A stretch of 5,323 nucleotides of DNA, from positions 1 through 5,323 of the forward strand of contig CAYZSE010000168.1 in NCBI GenBank assembly GCA_964481035.1. The letters are read 5' to 3'. The DNA is from JAAAPF01 sp964481035. GTDB taxonomy: Bacteria; Pseudomonadota; Alphaproteobacteria; Geminicoccales; Geminicoccaceae. Shown here piece after piece: positions 1 through 4,762 of this stretch. The notes beneath the pieces were generated by a model. That model worked only from the letters and a program-made list of their open reading frames with translations. It had not been told where the DNA came from and made no database searches. The position numbers and the translations under genes were made by a program. Numbering within the stretch: the stretch's first letter is position 1; each line of letters begins with the position of its first letter.

Positions 1-162
1 GACCTCGTCCTCGGTCGAGCGCACGGTCGTGCCGATCACCCAGTTGCCGCGAAGCTCGTCGCCGGTCTGCTCGTTTCGCACGGCCTCCTGTGCGGTCGCC
101 GCGGTGATGGCCAAGGCGCTCGCCGCGGCCAACGCGAAGACGGTCGTCGGTGTCGCTCGCAT
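1..162 (-). CDS. Secreted protein, probable PRC-barrel domain, N-terminal part only
   Basis: The first 54 codons are visible; the rest lies beyond the left edge. The start ATG (162-160) has a strong Shine-Dalgarno AGGAGGA at 171-177, spaced 8 nt. Residues 1-25 form a typical Sec signal peptide: a short basic start (MRATPT), an Ala/Leu-rich core, and a likely cleavage site at ATAQ-E around residues 24-26. The mature part begins acidic and then reads ELRGNWVIGTTVRSTEDEV, which resembles the opening strand of PRC-barrel proteins (a Trp/Ile-Gly segment followed by a short turn and a second Ile-Gly). In that family the barrel is a small beta fold; secreted versions are common but their function is poorly known. 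It follows the sigma/anti-sigma operon on the same strand after a 103-nt gap, so it may be part of the same stress response. Sure of the gene and signal peptide; moderately sure of the family. Confidence 0.75.
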   Translation of the reverse strand, partial: MRATPTTVFALAAASALAITAATAQEAVRNEQTGDELRGNWVIGTTVRSTEDEV

Positions 163-170
163 CTCGTTTC

Positions 171-177
171 TCCTCCT
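171..177 (-). promoter_or_regulatory. Ribosome binding site of the secreted PRC-barrel-like gene
   Basis: On the minus strand the bases read AGGAGGA, a near-perfect anti-SD match, 8 nt before the ATG. It fixes the start codon and explains why no upstream start is preferred. Confidence 0.8.
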
Positions 178-265
178 GTGGGCGCGACGAGAACGCAGTA
201 CGAGGCGCGTCGTCGCTCGATGAAGCAATCGCAGAGCGGCGGTTCCGGTTGCATGCGCCGCATCG

Positions 266-1195
266 CTATTCGATGGCGCGCCGCCCTTCGCCGACCTCCA
301 GCAGCCGGCTGTCGGCGGTGTCACCGCCGGTGCCTGCTCGCGGCGGCGCGAGGGGGTCGTCGAGCGGAGCGACCGGCCGCATTGCCGGTCCCTCGGGCAC
401 CGGCCTGAGCCGCATCGAGCCATGGGCGGCGCGGCCGAGCGCCTCGAGCTCGGTGGCGGCGAGGTCGCCGACCAATGCCCAGACCAGCGGGCCGTCGTAC
501 CAATATGCGGCGGGCACGGTGCCGTCATCCGTGGTCTCGATCGCCGGCTCGCCGCGCGTCGCCGACCAACGCTGGCGCAGATAGAGCGCGACCTCGCGCC
601 CCTCGGCATCGGCGTAGCTCAAGCGCACGGCCGGTCGGCCGTCGATGTCGACGAGCGCGCGACGGCGCAGCTGCCAGCCGGCCTCGCCAAGGTCGGGAGC
701 GCGCAGGTCCATGGCGATGCGGCGCTCGAGCCAGTCCAGCGGCGCCGGCTCTTCGACGCCCGCGGTGGTGACCGGCGCACCCGACGGATCAGGCGGTGTC
801 GGCAGCGTCGCCAGGGCGCCGACGAAGGCGCGAACACGGGCATGCTCGCCGTCGCGTTGGCCGAGCCACCAGCCTAGCCCCCCGGAGAGGCCGACGGCGA
901 GGCTCAAGGCGGCTGCGGCCATCACCCGCACAGCGCGCTGGCGGCGGGCCACGACGAGCGCTGGGGGCCGGTCGAGCACGGCACGCAGTGCCGGCGGCAC
1001 GGGCTCCGTCGCGATGCCGCCCAATCGTTGCCGCAGGGCCTCGTTCTGCTGCAGCCAGGCCTCTATCCGGGCCCGCTCCTCGAGACGTGCGGCGAGATGG
1101 CGGTCGACGGCCCGTCGGCGCTCGGCGGCGAGCCGTCCGTCGACATAGGCGAGGAGATCGCGCTCGCGCACCGGCTCCAGGTCGTCCGCGTTCAT
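266..1195 (-). CDS. Membrane-anchored anti-sigma factor
   Basis: This 309-residue protein is the probable anti-sigma factor of the ECF sigma gene just upstream. Residues 1-70 form the cytoplasmic sigma-binding part, opening with ERDLLAYVDGRL and a charged helical stretch with LQQNEALRQRL. This pattern is typical of anti-sigma factors paired with ECF26-like sigmas, and it lacks the His-x3-Cys-x2-Cys zinc motif of ZAS proteins. One transmembrane helix spans about 89-111 (ALSLAVGLSGGLGWWLG). The remaining ~200 residues would lie in the periplasm and include a beta-rich part (RPAVRLSYADAEGREVALYL, then AAYWYDGPLVWALVGDL) seen in this family as the sensory domain. The ATG at 1195 overlaps the sigma stop (ATGA), and GGAGG lies at 1201-1205, so the two are translationally coupled. 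In the family, release or proteolysis of the anti-sigma on envelope stress frees the sigma; the signal here is unknown. Confidence 0.88.
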   Translation of the reverse strand: MNADDLEPVRERDLLAYVDGRLAAERRRAVDRHLAARLEERARIEAWLQQNEALRQRLGGIATEPVPPALRAVLDRPPALVVARRQRAVRVMAAAALSLAVGLSGGLGWWLGQRDGEHARVRAFVGALATLPTPPDPSGAPVTTAGVEEPAPLDWLERRIAMDLRAPDLGEAGWQLRRRALVDIDGRPAVRLSYADAEGREVALYLRQRWSATRGEPAIETTDDGTVPAAYWYDGPLVWALVGDLAATELEALGRAAHGSMRLRPVPEGPAMRPVAPLDDPLAPPRAGTGGDTADSRLLEVGEGRRAIE

Positions 1196-1719
1196 TTGAC
1201 CCTCCGCAAGTGCGGCGGCTCCCGGCGCGGTATCTCCGCGGGCGTGTCCGTCAAGGCGCGCAGGCTCTCGCGGGCGCGGGAGAGGCGTGAGCGCACGGTG
1301 CCGACCGGGACGTCGAGCACGCCTGCCGCTTCCTCGTAGGAGAGATCCTCGACGGCGACGAGCGCGAGCGCCGCCCGTTGGCCCGCTGGCAGCCGCTGCA
1401 GCGCCTGGAGCACATCGCGCGCCTCGAGCCGGGCGTCCTGGCGCGCCGGGACGGCCAGCGCTGCCTCACCGTCGGCGAGATCGTCGACGTCGAGGTGCGC
1501 TCGCTCGCGTCCGCGCTCGTTGAGAAAGGTGCGATAGAGGATGCGGAACAGCCAGTTGCGCAGGCTGCCGCGCCGCAGCCAGAGCCGATGCTTGCGCAAC
1601 GCGCGCTCGAGACACGTCTGAACCAGATCATCGGCGCGGGTGACGTCGCCGGTCAGGCTTCGCGCGTAGCGACGAAGATGGGGGATCTCCTGGGCGATTG
1701 CCCAGCGGATATCGTCCAA
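1192..1719 (-). CDS. ECF-type RNA polymerase sigma factor
   Basis: This is a 175-residue extracytoplasmic-function sigma factor, which directs RNA polymerase to a small set of promoters. Sigma region 2 is at about residues 11-75 (RYARSLTGD, then ADDLVQTCLERAL and SLRNWLFRILYRTFLNE). Region 4 is at about 104-154 (LQRLPAGQRAALALV, then LSYEEAAGVLDVPVGTVRSRLSRAR, the DNA-binding helix-turn-helix). There is no region 3, as usual for ECFs. I place the start at TTG 1719: GAGGAG lies 7 nt upstream, and this gives a normal ECF length. The frame stays open to an ATG at 1842, but that would add 41 Arg-rich residues and run over the proposed promoter; an in-frame GTG at 1734-1732 is a weaker alternative. 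The sequence looks closest to ECF26-like sigmas by memory. It is the first gene of the minus-strand operon and probably autoregulated. Confidence 0.93.
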   Translation of the reverse strand: MDDIRWAIAQEIPHLRRYARSLTGDVTRADDLVQTCLERALRKHRLWLRRGSLRNWLFRILYRTFLNERGRERAHLDVDDLADGEAALAVPARQDARLEARDVLQALQRLPAGQRAALALVAVEDLSYEEAAGVLDVPVGTVRSRLSRARESLRALTDTPAEIPRREPPHLRRVK

Positions 1720-1726
1720 GCGCCGT

Positions 1727-1732
1727 CTCCTC
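1727..1732 (-). promoter_or_regulatory. Ribosome binding site that selects the TTG start of the sigma gene
   Basis: The minus strand reads GAGGAG, followed by 7 nt and TTG. It argues against both the upstream ATG at 1842 and the GTG that overlaps this site. Confidence 0.75.
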
Positions 1733-1786
1733 ACTGTCCGGCGAAGCGATCTCGACCGGGTGATCGAGCGACCGGCCGATGCGACG

Positions 1787-1814
1787 ACGACACGTGAACG
1801 AGCCGGAAAGTTCC
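1787..1814 (-). promoter_or_regulatory. Putative ECF promoter of the sigma/anti-sigma operon
   Basis: Reading leftwards on the minus strand: GGAACT, 4 nt, GGCTCGT, 3 nt, CGTGTCGT. GGAAC is the classic ECF -35 core, and the GTGTCG block 16 nt further (GTCG after 18 nt) sits where the -10 should be. The predicted transcript would start near 1780, giving a leader of about 60 nt before the TTG start. The same element occurs on the plus strand at 1851-1878 with 21 of 28 bases identical, which makes chance unlikely. Autoregulation is usual for ECF operons. An alternative is that the paired element is the operator of another regulator. Confidence 0.68.
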
Positions 1815-1828
1815 ATCGCCTCGGCGAT
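1815..1828. repeat. Perfect inverted repeat between the divergent -35 elements
   Basis: ATCGCC, TC spacer, GGCGAT: a 6-2-6 dyad directly next to the minus-strand -35 and in the 36-bp gap between the two -35 sites. A protein bound here could affect both promoters. Short GC-rich dyads are common in such genomes, so operator function is only a possibility. A related palindrome, GGCGATCGCC, lies at 1899-1908 in the leader of the plus-strand operon. Confidence 0.3.
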
Positions 1829-1850
1829 CGTCTTTTCCGCATCGCTCCAT

Positions 1851-1878
1851 GGAACTCCGAGGCTCGTGGGCGTGTCGT
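1851..1878 (+). promoter_or_regulatory. Putative ECF promoter of the DUF4168/adaptor operon
   Basis: GGAACT, 4 nt, GGCTCGT, 3 nt, CGTGTCGT. The -35 core GGAAC is at 1851-1855 and the likely -10 lies at about 1872-1878. The spacing and 21 of 28 bases match the minus-strand element at 1787-1814. A start near 1885 would give a leader of about 55 nt before ATG 1941. It implies that the sigma factor encoded next door transcribes this operon. Confidence 0.68.
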
Positions 1879-1926
1879 TCCTTACATCCGGCGGCGTTGG
1901 CGATCGCCGGCGACCCTGCCATGTTC

Positions 1927-1932
1927 GAGGAG
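1927..1932 (+). promoter_or_regulatory. Ribosome binding site of the DUF4168 gene
   Basis: GAGGAG lies 8 nt before ATG 1941. It selects that start over the in-frame ATG at 1779, which would add 54 residues, destroy the signal peptide position and lie upstream of the proposed promoter. Confidence 0.8.
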
Positions 1933-1940
1933 ATCATCCG

Positions 1941-2339
1941 ATGGCTTCCACCCGACATCCCCTAGCCCCGACCCTGGGCCGCCTCGCCTTCGCGGCCATC
2001 GCCGCAGCCCTGCTCGTGGTGGCGACACCGGTGCGGGCCCAGACGAGCGGCGCCCCGCCCGCCGCCGAGGAGATCGACCAAGCGACGCTCGAGAGCTTCG
2101 CCGCCGCGGCCCTCGAGGTCGAGGCGATCTCCATGGACTGGAGTGAGCGGATGGCCGGCGTCCAGGACACCGAGGAGCTCGAGACCATGCGCGAGCAAGC
2201 CCAGGCCGAGCTGGTCGAGGCGGTGCGCGACGAGGGTCTCACCGTCGAGACCTACAACACCATTCTCGAGGTCGCGCAGGTCGACCCCGATCTGAATGCA
2301 CGCGTGCAGCAGCTCATGCGCGAAGAGGCCGGGCAATGA
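1941..2339 (+). CDS. Secreted DUF4168-domain protein
   Basis: A 132-residue exported protein of unknown function. Residues 1-34 are a signal peptide: MASTRHPLAPTLGR, hydrophobic core LAFAAIAAALLVVA, cleavage near VRAQ (about residue 33). The mature part is a small acidic helical domain with the hallmarks of DUF4168 (PF13767): IDQATLESFAAAALEVEAI, then a Glu/Gln-rich helix (EELETMREQAQAELVEAV), then EGLTVETYNTILEVAQVDPDLNARV near the C-terminus. These proteins occur in the periplasm or extracytoplasm of many bacteria, without an agreed role. Here it is the first gene of the plus-strand operon, behind a putative ECF promoter. Its stop codon overlaps an ATG (ATGA at 2336-2339) that probably belonged to the adaptor gene, which suggests coupled expression. 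Confidence 0.88.
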   Translation: MASTRHPLAPTLGRLAFAAIAAALLVVATPVRAQTSGAPPAAEEIDQATLESFAAAALEVEAISMDWSERMAGVQDTEELETMREQAQAELVEAVRDEGLTVETYNTILEVAQVDPDLNARVQQLMREEAGQ

Positions 2340-2383
2340 GATCCGTGCCTCGCTCGCTCTTTGGAACCGGGCCTCGTGTTTAG
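2336..2383 (+). other. Short coupled leader frame, probable original start of the adaptor gene
   Basis: ATG 2336 overlaps the DUF4168 stop (ATGA) and has AGAGG at 2324-2328, 7 nt upstream, the best ribosome-binding site here. It reads 15 codons (MRSVPRSLFGTGPRV) and stops at TAG 2381-2383. Removing one T from the TTT run at 2379-2381 joins it smoothly to RLAVGTLGVLGG of the adaptor. This would give the basic, Arg-containing N-terminus before a membrane segment that inner-membrane anchored adaptors normally have. So this is likely the true 5' end, separated by a one-base shift. Confidence 0.55.
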
Positions 2384-3455
2384 GCTAGCGGTCGGCACGC
2401 TGGGCGTGCTGGGCGGGCTCGTGGTGGCGCTGGGTCTCTGGCGCGGCGCCACCGACGCGCCGGCGCCGGTCGGCAGCGACGAGGCCGTCGAGGTGCGTAC
2501 GGCCGAGGTCCGCGAGTTGGATACCGCCGGGCCGACCGTCACCGGCACTGTCGAGGCCGGCGCGGTGTTGCCGATCGTGGCACCACGGCGGGGCGCCGTC
2601 GCGGCGATCGAGGTCGAACCGGACGATCGGGTCGCGGCCGGCGACGTCGTGGTTCGCTTCGAGCAGAACGCTGAGACCGCGTCCGTGATGTCCGCCGAGG
2701 CCGAGCTGGCGCAAGCCGAGGCCGAGTACGCCTGGGCCAGCGAGCAGGCGGAGGCGGAATCCGTTGCCGCCACGGCCCCGGTCACCGACCGTCGCCTCGA
2801 CGAGCTTCGAGATCAGGTCGAGCGCGCCCGGGCGCAGCTAGAGACTTCACGCGCCGACCTCGCCGGGCAGAACGTCGAGGCACCGATCGCCGGGCGCGTG
2901 GAGGGCATCGCCGTCGAGGTCGGTGAGCTGGTGACGGGGGGTGATCGCCTCGTCGAGCTCCGCAACGAGGAGCTCGCGGTCGTCCGCTTCAAGATTCCCC
3001 GCGAGTTCACCGCCACGCTCGCCACAGGCGACCGCGTCGACGTCGTGACCGCCGACAGTACGCTCGAGGCTCGTGTCATATCGCTCGAGGGCGCGGTTGC
3101 AGGGCTCGACCGCGATATCGAGATCGTGGCCGAGCCTGCAGCCGACAGCGGCGTGCTCGAGCCCGGCGCGGAGGTCCGAGTGCGCCTGCCGGGCGATGAC
3201 GTGACGTGGCTCACCGTGCCCCGCGCCGCCGTCCTCGGCAATGGCGCCGGCGAGCGTGTTTTCCGGATCGACCGCGGCCTCGCCTGGTCGCTGCCGGTCG
3301 AACGGGCGCCTGAAACGGAAAGGGAAGAGACCGGCGACGAGGCGCGCGTCGCCGTTCGCGGCGCGATCCAGCCGGGCGAGCAGGTGGCCGTCGGCGACCT
3401 CGCGCGCCTGACCGACGGGACTCCGGTCACCGTCGTCGACGACGGCGAGCGGTGA
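2361..3455 (+). CDS. HlyD/RND-type efflux periplasmic adaptor (membrane fusion protein)
   Basis: Up to 364 residues, anchored in the inner membrane and lying in the periplasm; such adaptors link an inner-membrane pump to an outer-membrane channel. Domain order (numbered from TTG 2361): membrane segment or uncleaved signal at about 7-27; first half of the lipoyl-like domain at 68-100 (VLPIVAPRRGAVAAIEVEPD, DRVAAGDVVVRFE); alpha hairpin at 103-170, rich in Ala, Glu and Arg; second lipoyl half at 171-203 (VEAPIAGRVEGIAVEVGELV); beta barrel at about 205-275; membrane-proximal domain at 283-360 (VPRAAVLGNGAGERVFRID, IQPGEQVAVGDLARLTDGTPV). The start is uncertain: TTG 2361 and GTG 2376 lack good ribosome-binding sites, while the well-placed ATG 2336 is one base out of frame. 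The protein is notably acidic. No permease gene follows, so the partner pump is elsewhere or lost. Confidence 0.9.
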   Translation: MEPGLVFRLAVGTLGVLGGLVVALGLWRGATDAPAPVGSDEAVEVRTAEVRELDTAGPTVTGTVEAGAVLPIVAPRRGAVAAIEVEPDDRVAAGDVVVRFEQNAETASVMSAEAELAQAEAEYAWASEQAEAESVAATAPVTDRRLDELRDQVERARAQLETSRADLAGQNVEAPIAGRVEGIAVEVGELVTGGDRLVELRNEELAVVRFKIPREFTATLATGDRVDVVTADSTLEARVISLEGAVAGLDRDIEIVAEPAADSGVLEPGAEVRVRLPGDDVTWLTVPRAAVLGNGAGERVFRIDRGLAWSLPVERAPETEREETGDEARVAVRGAIQPGEQVAVGDLARLTDGTPVTVVDDGER

Positions 3456-3458
3456 AGG

Positions 3459-3478
3459 CCGGTTCGCGCGCGATCCGG
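3459..3478. repeat. Palindrome just downstream of the adaptor gene
   Basis: CCGG, T, TCGCGCGCGA, T, CCGG: a 20-nt dyad, perfect except for one T-T mismatch on each side. It begins 4 nt after the stop codon. It could fold and help end transcription, but no U-tract follows (only TAAAAAGG at 3488-3495), so it is not a standard intrinsic terminator. Confidence 0.4.
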
Positions 3479-3819
3479 AGCCGGGCGTAAAAAGGTTGCA
3501 CGACCATCTGGGCGCGCCGGCCGCAGAGCGTCCAACCGTCGGCGCCACGACGGTCGTGCGAGCCATGACCTCCGACGACGCCGGTATGCGCAGCGCATCC
3601 GCGAACCCGAGGGCACACGACTGGGCGTCACCTCGGCGGGCCCGGTCGCGGATCGGTGCCCACCGCCGTCCTTCGCCCGCATCGACCGGCGCAACGGCGA
3701 TGCACTCGAGCATGGCCAGTCTCGCATCGTCCACCGGGGCCAAGACCGCCCGACGGCCGCCACCGCACGGCATCCGATGATCGAGGGGCCCCCATCGGCG
3801 CGATCCCGCATGCTCTCGC

Positions 3820-3832
3820 CGCTCCCGGAGCG
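3820..3832. repeat. Short dyad beyond the phnX remnant
   Basis: CGCTCC, C, GGAGCG: a 6-1-6 inverted repeat, 6 nt past the stop codon of the minus-strand phnX fragment. It may be what is left of a terminator, although no T-tract is present. The same arm sequences recur in the inverted repeat at 4218-4242 on the other side of the fragment. Confidence 0.25.
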
Positions 3833-3838
3833 AGGGGG

Positions 3839-4190
3839 TCAGGGGCGCTCGCCGCGGGCGAGGCGGCCTTCGAGGGTGGCGATGACGGGCTCGAGGTCGG
3901 CGATGCCGTCGACGACGAAGTGGGCGCCCGTGGCGAGCAGTCGGGCGTGGGCCGCGTTACGGCGGGCCTCGAGATCGGCGATGTCGAGCGCTTCGAGGTC
4001 CTCCACGGCGAGGCCCACGAGGTTGCCGGTCATGGCGACGCCGACGGTCCAGGCCCCGGCGGCGAGCCCCTCCTCGATGCCGACCTCGGTGTCGTCGACC
4101 TTGACCGCGTGCCAGGGCCGCTGGACCTCGAGGTCGAGGAAGGTCCGCCACATCATCAAAGGCGAGGGGCGGCCCTGGGCAAGGTCGCCG
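3839..4190 (-). pseudogene. phnX: Phosphonoacetaldehyde hydrolase, C-terminal fragment
   Basis: PhnX is a cytoplasmic HAD-family enzyme that splits phosphonoacetaldehyde into acetaldehyde and phosphate, the second step of 2-aminoethylphosphonate breakdown. Only the last ~116 of about 270 residues remain. Recognisable are DLAQGRPSPLMMWRTF (the family's AGRP-P-MM segment), KVDDTEVGIEEGLAAGAWTVGV (the HAD motif IV Asp pair and the following helix), and the C-terminal LLATGAHFVVDGIADLEPVI. The nucleophile Asp motif (DxAGT type), the Schiff-base Lys of the cap and motif II are all missing, so it cannot be active. Homology stops near 4190; the frame stays open to an ATG at 4384, but those 65 residues are antisense to the next fragment and unrelated to PhnX. 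No phn genes are nearby. It is a relic left by rearrangement. Confidence 0.85.
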
Positions 4191-4217
4191 TTGACCGCAG
4201 GCGCCGGCTCGGCTCCC

Positions 4218-4242
4218 GTCGCTCCATTCGTGACGGAGCGAC
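4218..4242. repeat. Perfect inverted repeat over the start region of the MmeI-like fragment
   Basis: GTCGCTCC, 9-nt loop ATTCGTGAC, GGAGCGAC: an 8-bp perfect dyad. The right arm contains GGAG, the likely ribosome-binding site for GTG 4247, so a hairpin in the mRNA would hide it. It lies exactly between the phnX break (about 4190) and the start of the next fragment, so it could instead be a junction or element end. Confidence 0.4.
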
Positions 4243-4246
4243 ACCC

Positions 4247-4490
4247 GTGGACCTCGCCGACTCCGACATCGACGCCTTCATCGCCCGCTGGCGGACATCC
4301 TTCGCCAACGAGCGCGCCAACTTCCGGCCCTTCATTCCAGGAGCTGTGCCGGATACTCGACGTCGAGGTGCCGCGCCCGCGCACGGGCGCCCCCGACCTC
4401 GACGACTACGGCCTCGAATACCCCGTCACCTTCGACGACGGCGGCGGCCGGACCCGCACCGGCCGCATCGACCAAGAGCGCCGCTTGTGT
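4247..4490 (+). pseudogene. MmeI-like type IIL restriction-modification enzyme, broken N-terminal fragment
   Basis: MmeI-like enzymes are about 900-1100 residues and combine an N-terminal nuclease, a DNA methyltransferase and a target-recognition domain. Here only the first ~80 residues survive, in two frames. Frame one begins at GTG 4247 (GGAG at 4235-4238, 8 nt upstream): LADSDIDAFIARWRTSFANERANFRPF. Frame two continues from 4338: QELCRILDVEVPRPRTGAPD, then DYGLEYPVTFDDGGGRTRTGRID. Together these match the MmeI N-terminal domain well (ARWR, ERAN, ELCRxLxVPRP, VTFxxGGG, TGRID). One extra base at 4334-4337 (TTCATTC before CAGGAG) causes the shift. Similarity ends after RID at 4472, just before the position of the nuclease Glu-x-Lys, so neither cutting nor methylation is possible. 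It runs divergently from the phnX fragment. Confidence 0.8.
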
Positions 4491-4749
4491 CACCGACACC
4501 CAGCACGCCCGAGTTCGGCCCGAAGCGGGCTTTACACCTCGCCCAAGGCGCGGCCGGAATGGACGGGAACGGTCCAAGCTGGTCCGACCGGCTACGCTTC
4601 AAGCTCGCCAGGGGACCAACCCGTCGTCGCGGGAGAGGTGCGGCTCTGCCTTCCGGGGCTGATCATCGACATCGGTGAGGCTCGACCGAAGGCGGCGTGC
4701 CGCCGGTCGCACGCGGGATGAGCATCGACGGGTTTTCCACCCTCGGTGC
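4491..4749. other. Unassigned sequence before the recombinase gene
   Basis: No gene is supported here. Frames remain open by composition only (for example a plus-strand frame ending at 4721) and have no family resemblance. The stretch holds an imperfect hairpin at 4683-4709 and a small GGGT/ACCC dyad at 4730-4742. If the recombinase belongs to an IS91-like element, its left end should lie somewhere in this stretch, but I cannot locate the boundary. Confidence 0.45.
4683..4709. repeat. Hairpin upstream of the IS91-type recombinase
   Basis: CGACC, GAA bulge, GGCGGC, GT, GCCGCC, GGTCG: an 11-bp stem with a three-base bulge on one side and a two-base loop (in practice the top GC pairs would open). 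It is 54 nt before the recombinase ATG. IS91-family ends carry subterminal hairpins used in rolling-circle transfer, so this could be a terminal structure, but I have no direct evidence of an end here. Confidence 0.4.
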
Positions 4750-4755
4750 GAGGAG
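4750..4755 (+). promoter_or_regulatory. Ribosome binding site of the recombinase gene
   Basis: GAGGAG lies 7 nt before ATG 4763. An adjacent in-frame GTG at 4760 is only 4 nt away, so ATG is preferred. Confidence 0.75.
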
Positions 4756-4762
4756 CCCCGTG

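Larger units (their letters stand above)
3456..3838. other. Region without a recognisable gene
   Basis: After the adaptor stop I see no convincing gene for 383 nt. Several frames stay open because the DNA is GC-rich, but their translations are Arg/Pro/Ala-rich, lack ribosome-binding sites and resemble nothing I know. The region contains a palindrome just after the stop (3459-3478) and a short dyad at 3820-3832. Because gene fragments follow at once on the right, it may be eroded coding DNA. Confidence 0.5.

Noticed and set aside
422..1148. Plus-strand open frames opposite the anti-sigma gene
   Set aside because: These are antisense shadows: the minus-strand reading has clear anti-sigma domains, a membrane helix and an ATGA overlap with the sigma gene.
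1720..1842. A longer sigma factor starting at ATG 1842
   Set aside because: It would add an Arg-rich tail not seen in ECF sigmas and overlap the proposed promoter. GAGGAG before TTG 1719 explains the start better.
1779..1940. A longer DUF4168 protein starting at ATG 1779
   Set aside because: The extension lies over the promoter pair and would place the signal peptide internally; ATG 1941 has a strong ribosome-binding site.
3784..3793. GGGGCCCC palindrome as a possible regulatory site
   Set aside because: It is an 8-bp GC-only palindrome in GC-rich DNA, with no gene start or end that it would serve.
2813..3811. Long minus-strand open frames across the adaptor gene and beyond
   Set aside because: They are Arg/Ser/Pro-rich antisense shadows of the adaptor gene, with no domain similarity and no ribosome-binding site.
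4190..4384. Extension of the phnX fragment to an ATG at 4384, giving a 181-residue protein
   Set aside because: The extra residues are antisense to the MmeI-like fragment, show no PhnX similarity and have no clear ribosome-binding site. The real homology starts near 4190.
3456..4721. A plus-strand frame that stays open from the adaptor stop codon to 4721, in the adaptor's own frame
   Set aside because: It has no early start codon with a ribosome-binding site, and its translation is Arg/Pro/Ser-rich with no family resemblance except the 4338-4472 stretch that belongs to the MmeI remnant. GC-rich DNA has few stops, so the openness means little.
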